DNA from: Candidatus Nitrosotenuis sp.
Lineage (GTDB): Archaea > Thermoproteota > Nitrososphaeria > Nitrososphaerales > Nitrosopumilaceae
Direction: 5' to 3'
Length of the DNA: 5,425 nucleotides
Assembly: GCA_023252015.1 (NCBI GenBank)
Contig: JAHEXS010000088.1
Location: 1 to 5,425, forward strand
The position numbers and the translations under genes were made by a program. The first letter of the stretch is position 1. Each line of letters starts with the position of its first letter. This document shows, piece by piece, positions 1-5,247 of the stretch. The notes under the pieces are model-generated. The model searched no databases. It was not told the DNA's origin and saw nothing but the letters and a program-made list of their open reading frames with translations.

Positions 1-1
1 G

Positions 2-43
2 CAAAATGTTAGTTTTGGATTTGATGAAAAAAGTATTGACTAA
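2..43 (+). CDS. Possible 3' end of an upstream gene (partial)
   Basis: The frame starting at base 2 is open from the window edge and reads QNVSFGFDEKSID before a TAA at 41-43. This looks like an ordinary protein C-terminus. The frame starting at base 3 is also open, to a TAG at 60-62 (ending LTNQIYLL), so the choice between them is uncertain. All three minus-strand frames have stops within the first 46 bases, so a minus-strand gene entering from the left is unlikely. The product cannot be identified from so few residues, and there may be no gene here at all. Confidence 0.3.
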   Translation, partial: QNVSFGFDEKSID

Positions 44-64
44 TCAGATTTACTTGTTGTAGAC

Positions 65-98
65 TGTATCATGATGTTGAATATTATTTCGTGATACA
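65..98. repeat. Inverted repeat, 10-bp stem with 14-nt loop
   Basis: The left arm at 65-74 (TGTATCATGA) pairs with the right arm at 89-98 (TCGTGATACA), with a single G-U wobble when read as RNA. The loop at 75-88 is AT-rich. It lies just after the possible upstream gene ends, so it could shape that gene's 3' end or be a protein-binding site. No T-tract follows it, so it is not a typical archaeal terminator. Function is unknown. Confidence 0.5.
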
Positions 99-169
99 TA
101 CTTCTAATTCCAAAGTTGCTCTGGTGACCTACGGAAATTGCTGAATTTGTAAATATGTTTTAGGGAATG

Positions 170-184
170 GAGGATCAGATCCTC
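170..184. promoter_or_regulatory. 15-bp perfect palindrome, candidate operator
   Basis: GAGGATC at 170-176 and GATCCTC at 178-184 are exact inverted copies around one central A. The site lies about 100 bp upstream of the start of the repeat-protein gene. Short perfect dyads of this kind are typical of dimeric transcription factor sites. One such site in a window this size can occur by chance, so the operator role is a guess. Confidence 0.3.
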
Positions 185-255
185 AAAAGTCAAGGATTTA
201 GTAATTACCTATACGACGTTAAGTTTTCCAAAACAGTAACAATAGATGCGTAAAT

Positions 256-285
256 CTTAAATCATATCACAAAACGATCGTTTCA
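256..285 (+). promoter_or_regulatory. Candidate promoter of the repeat-protein gene, with dyad at the start
   Basis: A weak box A (TTAAAT, 257-262) is centred about 26 nt upstream of the ATG at 286, the spacing expected for an archaeal promoter giving a leaderless or nearly leaderless mRNA. Between it and the ATG lies a perfect 12-bp palindrome, AAACGATCGTTT (272-283). This would overlap the transcription start, where a bound repressor could block initiation. No Shine-Dalgarno motif precedes the ATG. The box is a poor match to consensus, so this call is tentative. Confidence 0.4.
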
Positions 286-1218
286 ATGAAGACAGCTAGT
301 ATCTACATTCTGGCAATCCTTGTTTTGGGATTAATTGGTAATCCTATATTACAACATACCATAATTTACCAAGACAAGGCACATGACAATCTGTATCTTT
401 TGGGAGTAAATGCATATGCCGAGTCGGACAAAAACAAACACGATCTGGAGACTAACAATGACCAGACTGACAACAACCAAACCGATGAGGATCAATCTGA
501 AGATGACCAGACTGACAACAACCAAACCGATGAGGATCAATCTGAAGATGACCAGACTGACAACAACCAAACCGATGAGGATCAATCTGAAGATGACCAG
601 ACTGACAACAACCAAACCGATGAGGATCAATCTGAAGATGATCAAACAAACAGTACTCAAACAAAACAACAGATGATGGAGAAAAACTCAGAAGAGATAA
701 TCACAAAACTTCAACAAGAAATAACGCAACTAAAAAAGAATCTCCAAACACTCATTGAAAAATTACAAAACGGTGAGTACTATGGCGACATCTCTAATCT
801 TGACACGCAAATAAAATCATACGCTGTTACTTTTGAGGGGACTGCAACCTCAATGGATGGTCTCTCTACGCAACCAGTAACAGGTGAACTCTTTATCGAG
901 AATCTCGTCACTAACGACTACTTTGCCAAGTTCAAGGTAACTGGAGGGGAAATACAGGTAGGCCAAACAACGTATGACTTGGCGTTTGGTAAGGTTCGCG
1001 TAACATCAAATGATGCAATAAAGAATTCAATGGTATTGATTGGACAAGTAATTGACGATCAAGGAAACGGAAGTACTATTCGTATGAATATTGATTCTGC
1101 ACAGCCACTAGAGGAAGATTTTGGACAAGAACCAATTGATCTTCAAATTAACAGTCCACAAAGCAAAATTGCCGGCCAATGGCTCCTAGAAGGAAACGGA
1201 AAGTTATCCTTATCCTAA
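286..1218 (+). CDS. Exported acidic tandem-repeat protein with coiled coil and beta-rich C-terminal domain
   Basis: I do not recognise a named family for this 310-residue protein. The N-terminus has a Lys and a hydrophobic stretch (about residues 4-22), so it is probably exported or membrane-anchored. A possible signal peptidase site follows NAYA at about residue 45, which would make the leader unusually long. Residues 59-118 are four identical 15-residue units, each made of three pentapeptides of the form Q-[TS]-[DE]-x-[ND]. There are 7 acidic and no basic residues per unit, so this part should be disordered and strongly negative. Residues about 130-163 form a heptad-like coiled coil (KLQQEITQLKKNLQTLIEKL). 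Residues about 175-310 have alternating hydrophobics and many Gly and Thr, suggesting a beta-sandwich; there are no cysteines. The ATG at 286 is chosen because the hydrophobic leader follows it and a box A lies 26 nt upstream. The gene runs convergent to the rpoN operon and ends beside a T6 tract. A cell-surface role is inferred; function is unknown. Confidence 0.8.
   Translation: MKTASIYILAILVLGLIGNPILQHTIIYQDKAHDNLYLLGVNAYAESDKNKHDLETNNDQTDNNQTDEDQSEDDQTDNNQTDEDQSEDDQTDNNQTDEDQSEDDQTDNNQTDEDQSEDDQTNSTQTKQQMMEKNSEEIITKLQQEITQLKKNLQTLIEKLQNGEYYGDISNLDTQIKSYAVTFEGTATSMDGLSTQPVTGELFIENLVTNDYFAKFKVTGGEIQVGQTTYDLAFGKVRVTSNDAIKNSMVLIGQVIDDQGNGSTIRMNIDSAQPLEEDFGQEPIDLQINSPQSKIAGQWLLEGNGKLSLS
460..639 (+). 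repeat. Four perfect 45-bp tandem repeats (nested 15-bp units)
   Basis: Units at 460-504, 505-549, 550-594 and 595-639 are identical at every base. Each unit contains three diverged 15-bp sub-units beginning with the Gln codon (CAG ACT, CAA ACC, CAA TCT). A degenerate continuation (CAA ACA, then CAA ACA again) follows to about 666. Because 45 is a multiple of 3, gain or loss of units keeps the reading frame and changes only the length of the acidic segment. Complete identity, including synonymous positions, points to recent duplication or continuing homogenisation. The exact copy number should be treated with care if the assembly used short reads. Confidence 0.97.
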
Positions 1219-1224
1219 TTTTTT
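1219..1224 (+). terminator. T6 tract after the repeat-protein gene
   Basis: Six T residues start at the base after the TAA stop (1216-1218). Archaeal RNA polymerase terminates mainly at T-rich tracts on the non-template strand without needing a hairpin, so this is a likely termination point for the plus-strand gene. The decamer TATCCTAATT occurs on each side of the tract (1211-1220 and 1224-1233). Confidence 0.5.
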
Positions 1225-1238
1225 ATCCTAATTCAAGC

Positions 1239-1244
1239 AAAAAA
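1239..1244 (-). terminator. T6 tract (minus strand) after the rpoN-mvk operon
   Basis: Six A residues on the plus strand read as TTTTTT on the minus strand, about 67 nt beyond the mevalonate kinase stop. This fits an archaeal intrinsic terminator for the operon. With the plus-strand tract at 1219-1224 it gives the convergent spacer one stop signal per direction, only 14 bp apart. Confidence 0.45.
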
Positions 1245-1285
1245 TCTGAGCAACAACTGAAGCAGCGTTAGATAACTCCTTTGAG

Positions 1286-1306
1286 AAATCAAATCTTATT
1301 TGATTT
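1286..1306. repeat. Perfect 9-bp hairpin with 3-nt loop after mevalonate kinase
   Basis: AAATCAAAT (1286-1294) and ATTTGATTT (1298-1306) are exact inverted copies around CTT. On the minus strand the stem begins 4 nt after the TGA of the mevalonate kinase gene. It could protect or define the 3' end of the operon mRNA. It is AT-rich and no T-tract directly follows it on the minus strand, so it does not look like a bacterial-type terminator. On the plus strand GTTTT follows it. Confidence 0.5.
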
Positions 1307-1310
1307 GTTT

Positions 1311-2261
1311 TCAAGCCGAGCTTTGTTCTAGTCCATTTGTATCTATTTTTGCAGAAAAGCATTCGTATTTTTTTGCTAATGCATTTAGTGTTTTTTTAAG
1401 ATTTGATTTGTCTGCTAGTGCAATTATGCATCCGCCGTCTCCGGCACCAGTTAGCTTTGCGCCATATGATGCATCCTTTACTAGACTAATCATTGAATTT
1501 AGTATATCATTTGAGACTCCAATTTTTTCTAAAAATTCCTGATTTTGTATCATCAATTTTCCAAGTTTTACCAAATCGTTTTTTTGTAGGGCGTCTAATG
1601 CATCCTCAATCAGATTTACTTCCAGTATACACAGAGATGAGAAAATTTCCGGTTTTCCATCCTTGAAATGCTTCACCATGGATACTACCTTGCTTGTAGA
1701 ATGAATAATTCCAGAATTTGCCACCACGAGCTCAAGTTTTGGCACAATCTCTAGTTTTTTGATCTGCCCGTCCTTACTATATTCTAAAATTCCGCCATAG
1801 GTACACGCAGTACAGTCTGCACCAGACGTGTTTTCAAAAATAGTCCTTTCTGCGTCAATTGCAATTTTTAGGATTTCTTCTTTTGTATGATTCTCAAAAA
1901 GGCTGGAAATTGATCCTGCCGCTGCAACACAACACGCAGATGATGAGCCAAGCCCAACCCCTGATGGAAATTCGGAACTAACTCGTATTCTCATACCTGC
2001 TTTTGAATGAAACTTTTCAAGCATTTTTTGTGCAATGTATACTAGGGGACGAAACACAGAATCTGCGTTTTTGTACGAGTCCGATTTTGGAATTACTAGT
2101 TTGCCAAGACCAGACTCTATCTCTATGTTGTTTGTCTTTGTCATCTCTGATTCTACTGTGATTCGCTTGTCTATTGCGCACAAGATTGCCTTTCCACCAT
2201 ACACGATAAAGTGTTCTCCAAACAGAATTATTTTTGCAGGGGCTGATGCGACTGATTTCAA
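1311..2261 (-). CDS. mvk: Mevalonate kinase (GHMP kinase family)
   Basis: This enzyme phosphorylates mevalonate with ATP to 5-phosphomevalonate in the cytoplasm, an early step towards the isoprenoid chains of archaeal membrane lipids. The 316-residue length is normal for archaeal members. The three GHMP motifs are clear: motif 1 SAPAKIILFGEHFIVYGG (residues 6-23, with K10 and the GEH triad), the ATP-binding loop PSGVGLGSSSAC (99-110), and motif 3 KLTGAGDGG (269-277). The active-site segment FENTSGADCTACTYGG (142-157) offers D149 as the catalytic Asp and E138 as the likely Mg-binding Glu; many homologues have HGTPSGID here. The start is TTG at 2259-2261, overlapping the TGA of the MEMO gene as TTGA, which implies translational coupling. 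It is the last gene of the operon. No isopentenyl phosphate kinase follows, because the next gene is convergent. Another GHMP kinase specificity is possible, but motif 1 (FGEHFIVYG) favours mevalonate kinase. Confidence 0.93.
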   Translation of the reverse strand: MKSVASAPAKIILFGEHFIVYGGKAILCAIDKRITVESEMTKTNNIEIESGLGKLVIPKSDSYKNADSVFRPLVYIAQKMLEKFHSKAGMRIRVSSEFPSGVGLGSSSACCVAAAGSISSLFENHTKEEILKIAIDAERTIFENTSGADCTACTYGGILEYSKDGQIKKLEIVPKLELVVANSGIIHSTSKVVSMVKHFKDGKPEIFSSLCILEVNLIEDALDALQKNDLVKLGKLMIQNQEFLEKIGVSNDILNSMISLVKDASYGAKLTGAGDGGCIIALADKSNLKKTLNALAKKYECFSAKIDTNGLEQSSA

Positions 2262-3088
2262 GTAAAAACTATAGCTGCATATCCAACAACTGAGCTCTTA
2301 TCGCCTGTTATGTCCCCACTGGTTGCATATTTTAGCAGCTGGCCTTTTGTTGCCCCTAATTTTTTACATGCAACCATAGTTGTAGCGATGGCCCCGTATC
2401 CGCATGCACTAACCCTCCTTTCACGTAGTATTTTGTAGAATTCCTCAACATCCAAATCAAGTATTGGCTCAATGAGTGCCTTGTCCTGGCTGTGAGCAAA
2501 CTCGTTTGGCTCATAATGAGTAAAATCAGAAGATCCGATGATTGTGGTCTTTTTCACTTCCGCTAGTTTTGATATGGCGTTTCCTATTTGGATAGCAGAA
2601 TCGTATTCCTGATCAATTAGGGATATTGGAAGTATCTTGAATTTGTTTTTGCAAAATTCCTGCAGCATTGGTACCTGTACTTCGATGCTGTGCTCTCTTG
2701 TGTGGGAAAAAAAATCTATCTCGACTAGATTAGTTATCTGGATTATCTCTTTTGCAGCCTCTGAATCTACTTCTACTCCCCCAAGAGGCGTTTCCCACGT
2801 GCAGTCCTTCATTGTTGCAATGTTGCAGCCAATCCCCCAGTGGTTTGGTCCTAGTATGATGGCAAGATCAAAATCCTGATTTGAAATTAAATTATATGAA
2901 TGGGTGGCAATTGGACCCGAATACATGTAGCCTGCATGGGGGCATATGACTCCGTAAATTTTTTCGGTTAGTGTTTTTGATTTTGAAGCGCCAAATTCAT
3001 GTGAAAAACAATCGCTAATTGATTTTTGTAGTTCGCTTTTTCCTTTTGGATAGAACATCCCGGCTACAGCCGGCGTTCTAATACGCAT
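2258..3088 (-). CDS. MEMO-family protein (AmmeMemoRadiSam system protein B-like)
   Basis: This 276-residue protein spans the whole MEMO family, which resembles the class III extradiol dioxygenase fold. Diagnostic features are the N-terminal RTPAVAGMFYP (residues 4-14), CPHAGYMYSGP (49-59), LGPNHWG (79-85), REHSIEVQVPMLQ (131-143), GSSDFTHY (185-192) and the C-terminal SACGYGA (227-233). H51, H83, H191 and C229 match the positions of the metal-binding site known from human MEMO1 (H49, H81, H192, C244), so metal binding is likely. The role in archaea is not established. Genome annotation often groups it with an AMMECR1 protein and a radical SAM protein, but neither is in this window; here the neighbours are uS2 and mevalonate kinase. 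The ATG at 3086-3088 overlaps the rpsB stop by one base (TAATG), and the stop overlaps the mvk start by four. This tight packing suggests co-expression with mevalonate kinase and perhaps a link to isoprenoid metabolism (inference). Start and family are secure; function is not. Confidence 0.93.
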   Translation of the reverse strand: MRIRTPAVAGMFYPKGKSELQKSISDCFSHEFGASKSKTLTEKIYGVICPHAGYMYSGPIATHSYNLISNQDFDLAIILGPNHWGIGCNIATMKDCTWETPLGGVEVDSEAAKEIIQITNLVEIDFFSHTREHSIEVQVPMLQEFCKNKFKILPISLIDQEYDSAIQIGNAISKLAEVKKTTIIGSSDFTHYEPNEFAHSQDKALIEPILDLDVEEFYKILRERRVSACGYGAIATTMVACKKLGATKGQLLKYATSGDITGDKSSVVGYAAIVFT

Positions 3089-3711
3089 TACTCGTTTTCC
3101 TCGTCCGCTATCTTTGTTTCAAAGTCATCTATTTCGTACTTCATTGGGTCGGATTCGCTGAGCTTGCCCTGTTGGATTAGGATCTCGCGTGCTAGCAACC
3201 AAAATACCGTTGCAAGTGATTTTCTTCCCCTGTTGTTTGCTGGAATGACAATGTCAATCATTGATGTTACGTTGTCTGTGTTGGAGATTCCGATTACTGG
3301 AATTCCTGCATTTGTTGCCTCTATGATTGCCTGTGAATCCACTTGAGGATCTGATATTATGACGAGTTTTGGTTCTGTGTAGAACGGTAAAGACGGATTT
3401 GTAAGTGAGCCCGGCATGAACCTGCTGAGCATCTTTCTTGCCCCAGTTATTTCGCAAAATCTCTCAATTGGCGTGGTTGCATATTCTCGTCCAGAGCATA
3501 CCAGAACTTTATCAAAGTCCATTCTGTTAATGAATTTTGCAGCAGTCTTGATTCTGTCTAGTGTTTTGTCTAAATCTATCATGTAGAGGCCCTCTGGGCT
3601 TGCCTTTGTGATAAATGGCTGCATGAAAGTGGTCTTGACAGTAGTTCCTACTCTAATTCCTGTGGATAGGATCTTCTTTTTGATGTCTTGAGGTTCTGTT
3701 TGCTGGCTCAT
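3088..3711 (-). CDS. rpsB: 30S ribosomal protein uS2 (RpsB), archaeal type
   Basis: This is a small-subunit ribosomal protein of the 30S body. The 207 residues match the short archaeal/eukaryotic-type uS2, which lacks the longer bacterial form's coiled-coil insert. Family signatures are MPGSLTNPSLPFYTEPKLVI (residues 99-118), the DPQVDSQAIIEATNAGIPVI stretch (121-140), GISNTDNVTSMIDIVIPANN (141-160) and RGRKSLATVFWLLAREIL (161-178). It has a short polar N-terminus and an acidic C-terminal tail ending DEENE. The start is ATG at 3709-3711, 9 nt after the enolase stop, with no Shine-Dalgarno motif in that gap. Its stop shares one base with the MEMO start. The order enolase-uS2 is an old archaeal arrangement. 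No unusual residue was seen. Confidence 0.97.
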   Translation of the reverse strand: MSQQTEPQDIKKKILSTGIRVGTTVKTTFMQPFITKASPEGLYMIDLDKTLDRIKTAAKFINRMDFDKVLVCSGREYATTPIERFCEITGARKMLSRFMPGSLTNPSLPFYTEPKLVIISDPQVDSQAIIEATNAGIPVIGISNTDNVTSMIDIVIPANNRGRKSLATVFWLLAREILIQQGKLSESDPMKYEIDDFETKIADEENE

Positions 3712-3720
3712 CTTGCGATT

Positions 3721-4959
3721 TTAAATCTCTGCCATGCCTCGTAATAAATCATGCTCTGATAACCTGATTAACTCGTTTAGTTTTGCTACTCGTTCGCCTC
3801 CAACTACACCCACTTTGAGCATTTTTGAGCCAGTTGCAATTCCAATGTGAGAAATTTGATGATCCGTGGATTCGCCAGATCTATGGGATGTAATTAGCCT
3901 GATTTTGTTTTTTGTAGCAACTTCGGCAAACTCTAGTGCATCATAAAGACTTCCAGCTTGATTTACCTTGAGGATTGCTGCATTGCAAGATTTTTTCTTT
4001 ATTGCCTTTTGCAGAATTTTTGCGTTTGTCACAGTAAGGTCGTCTCCAGTTATCAGCACCTTTGGGAATTTTGCCGTAATCTCTGCCATATCTTCAAAGG
4101 CCTCCTCGTGTACCGCGTCCTCCGCATAGATGAGTTTGTATTTTTTAATTATCTGTGATACAAATTCAATTTGCTTCTCTGGCGTATTTTCAAATCCAGC
4201 TCTCGAATAGACATATTTTTTCTTTTTTGTATCCCACTGAGTGGATGAAGCAAAATCTACTCCTAACGCAACTTCTTTTCCAAGCGTATATCCTAGATTT
4301 TCACATGCCTTGACCGACACATCCAGTGCCTTTTCGTTGTCCATTTGAGGTGCCCATCCGCCCTCATCCCCTCTGCCGTTTGTAAACATTGGATCTTTTT
4401 TTCGCAACACATTGCCCAATTCCTTGTGTACTGCCAAATTCATTTCAATTGATTCTTTTACTGTCTTTGCTCCTACTGCACAAACTAGGATTTCTTGGAT
4501 GTCTGGGGTTCCGGGGCCTGCATGAGCACCACCTCCCAAAATATTCCCTATGGGGAATGGAAACTGTGGTTTTTTTGTCTGAGATATTACCTTAAACATT
4601 GGTTGGTTTTGCGCCTTTGCAGCAGAATCGACCGATGCTATAGTAAGCGCATATGCTACTGCCCCACCTATCTTGGAATAGTTTGACGTGTTGTCTATTT
4701 TGCGCAGTACATCTTGGATTGATTTTAGGTCGTCTGACTCTATGCCGATGAATTTTTTTGCGTTTGCGTTTAGTACTTGGAGACTTTTTTCTGGTTTGTT
4801 ATCTGTAAAACTCTGCGCCTCGTATTTTCCGACGCTTGCACCTGATGGGGCGCATGCCCGTCCTAGGTACTTGTTGTCTGATGTGATATCAATTTCTACA
4901 GTCTTACTTCCTCTGCTATTGTAAACTAGTCTACCTCTAATGGATGAGATCTTTGGCAA
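3721..4959 (-). CDS. eno: Enolase (phosphopyruvate hydratase)
   Basis: It interconverts 2-phosphoglycerate and phosphoenolpyruvate in the cytoplasm; in an autotrophic archaeon this would mainly serve gluconeogenesis. The 412-residue length is standard. The N-terminal domain has YNSRGSKTVE (residues 13-22) and the mobile loop APSGASVGKYEA (37-48). The barrel keeps the catalytic set: H146 and E156 (GGGAHAGPGTPDIQE), E199 (GDEGGWAP), D235 (VDFASS), E280 (AEDAV), D306 (TGDDLTVTN), K331 (ILKVNQAGS), H359-R360-S361 (SHRSGESTDHQ) and K382 (MLKVG). The usual EDP motif is EDA, and the usual RSxR near the end is GGER, so this is a divergent but probably active copy. The start is TTG at 4957-4959, one base after the rpoN stop. 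An in-frame stop at 4966-4968 excludes any earlier start, and a later start would cut the conserved N-terminus. Confidence 0.95.
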   Translation of the reverse strand: MPKISSIRGRLVYNSRGSKTVEIDITSDNKYLGRACAPSGASVGKYEAQSFTDNKPEKSLQVLNANAKKFIGIESDDLKSIQDVLRKIDNTSNYSKIGGAVAYALTIASVDSAAKAQNQPMFKVISQTKKPQFPFPIGNILGGGAHAGPGTPDIQEILVCAVGAKTVKESIEMNLAVHKELGNVLRKKDPMFTNGRGDEGGWAPQMDNEKALDVSVKACENLGYTLGKEVALGVDFASSTQWDTKKKKYVYSRAGFENTPEKQIEFVSQIIKKYKLIYAEDAVHEEAFEDMAEITAKFPKVLITGDDLTVTNAKILQKAIKKKSCNAAILKVNQAGSLYDALEFAEVATKNKIRLITSHRSGESTDHQISHIGIATGSKMLKVGVVGGERVAKLNELIRLSEHDLLRGMAEI

Positions 4960-4960
4960 T

Positions 4961-5197
4961 CTACTCTAGCTCAGATTGGACTTCTAGGTAACGTCGTTGT
5001 ATTGCCTCGTAGAATGGAATTATCTGCTGTATTGTCTCAACAGATGTCATTAGCATTCGTCTGCAACAGTACCTTTTGAAACCAAGAGAATCTAAAACTT
5101 TGGCTGGTTCTTCACCAGATTTGATTCTATTTTGATAATCTTCATGTTTATCTGCAATTAGATTTCCACAAGTAAAACATCTAACTGGAATTAACAC
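4961..5197 (-). CDS. rpoN: DNA-directed RNA polymerase subunit N (Rpb10 homologue)
   Basis: This small zinc-binding subunit belongs to the assembly platform (with subunits D, L and P) of archaeal RNA polymerase and corresponds to eukaryotic Rpb10. It is unrelated to bacterial sigma-54, which has the same symbol. The 78-residue protein shows the family zinc site C7xxC10 in VRCFTCG and C44C45 in RYCCRRM, plus the conserved MxIPVRCFTCG start. The C-terminal extension of about 15 residues (EAIQRRYLEVQSELE) is helical and somewhat longer than in the shortest family members. The start is GTG at 5195-5197; MLIPVRC is where the family begins, and a box A lies about 25 nt upstream, so the mRNA is probably leaderless. 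It is the first gene of the operon. The subunit K gene that often follows rpoN in other archaea is absent here; enolase follows after 1 nt. Confidence 0.97.
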   Translation of the reverse strand: MLIPVRCFTCGNLIADKHEDYQNRIKSGEEPAKVLDSLGFKRYCCRRMLMTSVETIQQIIPFYEAIQRRYLEVQSELE

Positions 5198-5247
5198 GAA
5201 ATCAAAAAGTAATCAAGGATTATAAAAACCCTGCATGGTATTTCGCT
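5198..5247. promoter_or_regulatory. Divergent promoter region with one shared box A
   Basis: Only 50 bp separate the rpoN start (minus) from the tRNA 5' end (plus). The one strong TATA-like element is 5219-5228. It reads ATTATAAAAA on the plus strand and TTTTTATAAT on the minus strand, the latter containing TTTATAA, very close to archaeal box A consensus. Its centre is about 24 nt from the tRNA 5' end and about 26 nt from the rpoN GTG, the right distance for both. Either one element supports transcription in both directions, or the two pre-initiation complexes compete for it. The spacing also implies a leaderless rpoN mRNA and a tRNA transcript with almost no leader. Confidence 0.65.

Noticed and set aside
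460..639. CRISPR-like array
   Set aside because: The repeats are directly adjacent, with no unique spacers, and lie in frame inside a coding region.
349..676. Long open frames on both strands overlapping the tandem repeat
   Set aside because: The 45-bp period keeps every frame without stops if one unit lacks them, so these are by-products of the repeat. Only the 286 frame has a leader, a promoter-like element and a non-repetitive C-terminal domain.
1300..1542. Plus-strand open frame over the end of mevalonate kinase
   Set aside because: It is antisense to motif 3 and the C-terminus of a clear GHMP kinase, and has no promoter or recognisable protein features. The same reasoning removes the plus-strand frames at 2035, 2637, 3164, 3958, 4389, 4495 and 4688, and the minus-strand frame at 3254-3457 inside rpsB.
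4961..5197. Bacterial sigma-54, suggested by the symbol rpoN
   Set aside because: The 78-residue protein with the CFTCG and RYCCRRM zinc motifs is archaeal polymerase subunit N; sigma-54 is about 480 residues and unrelated.
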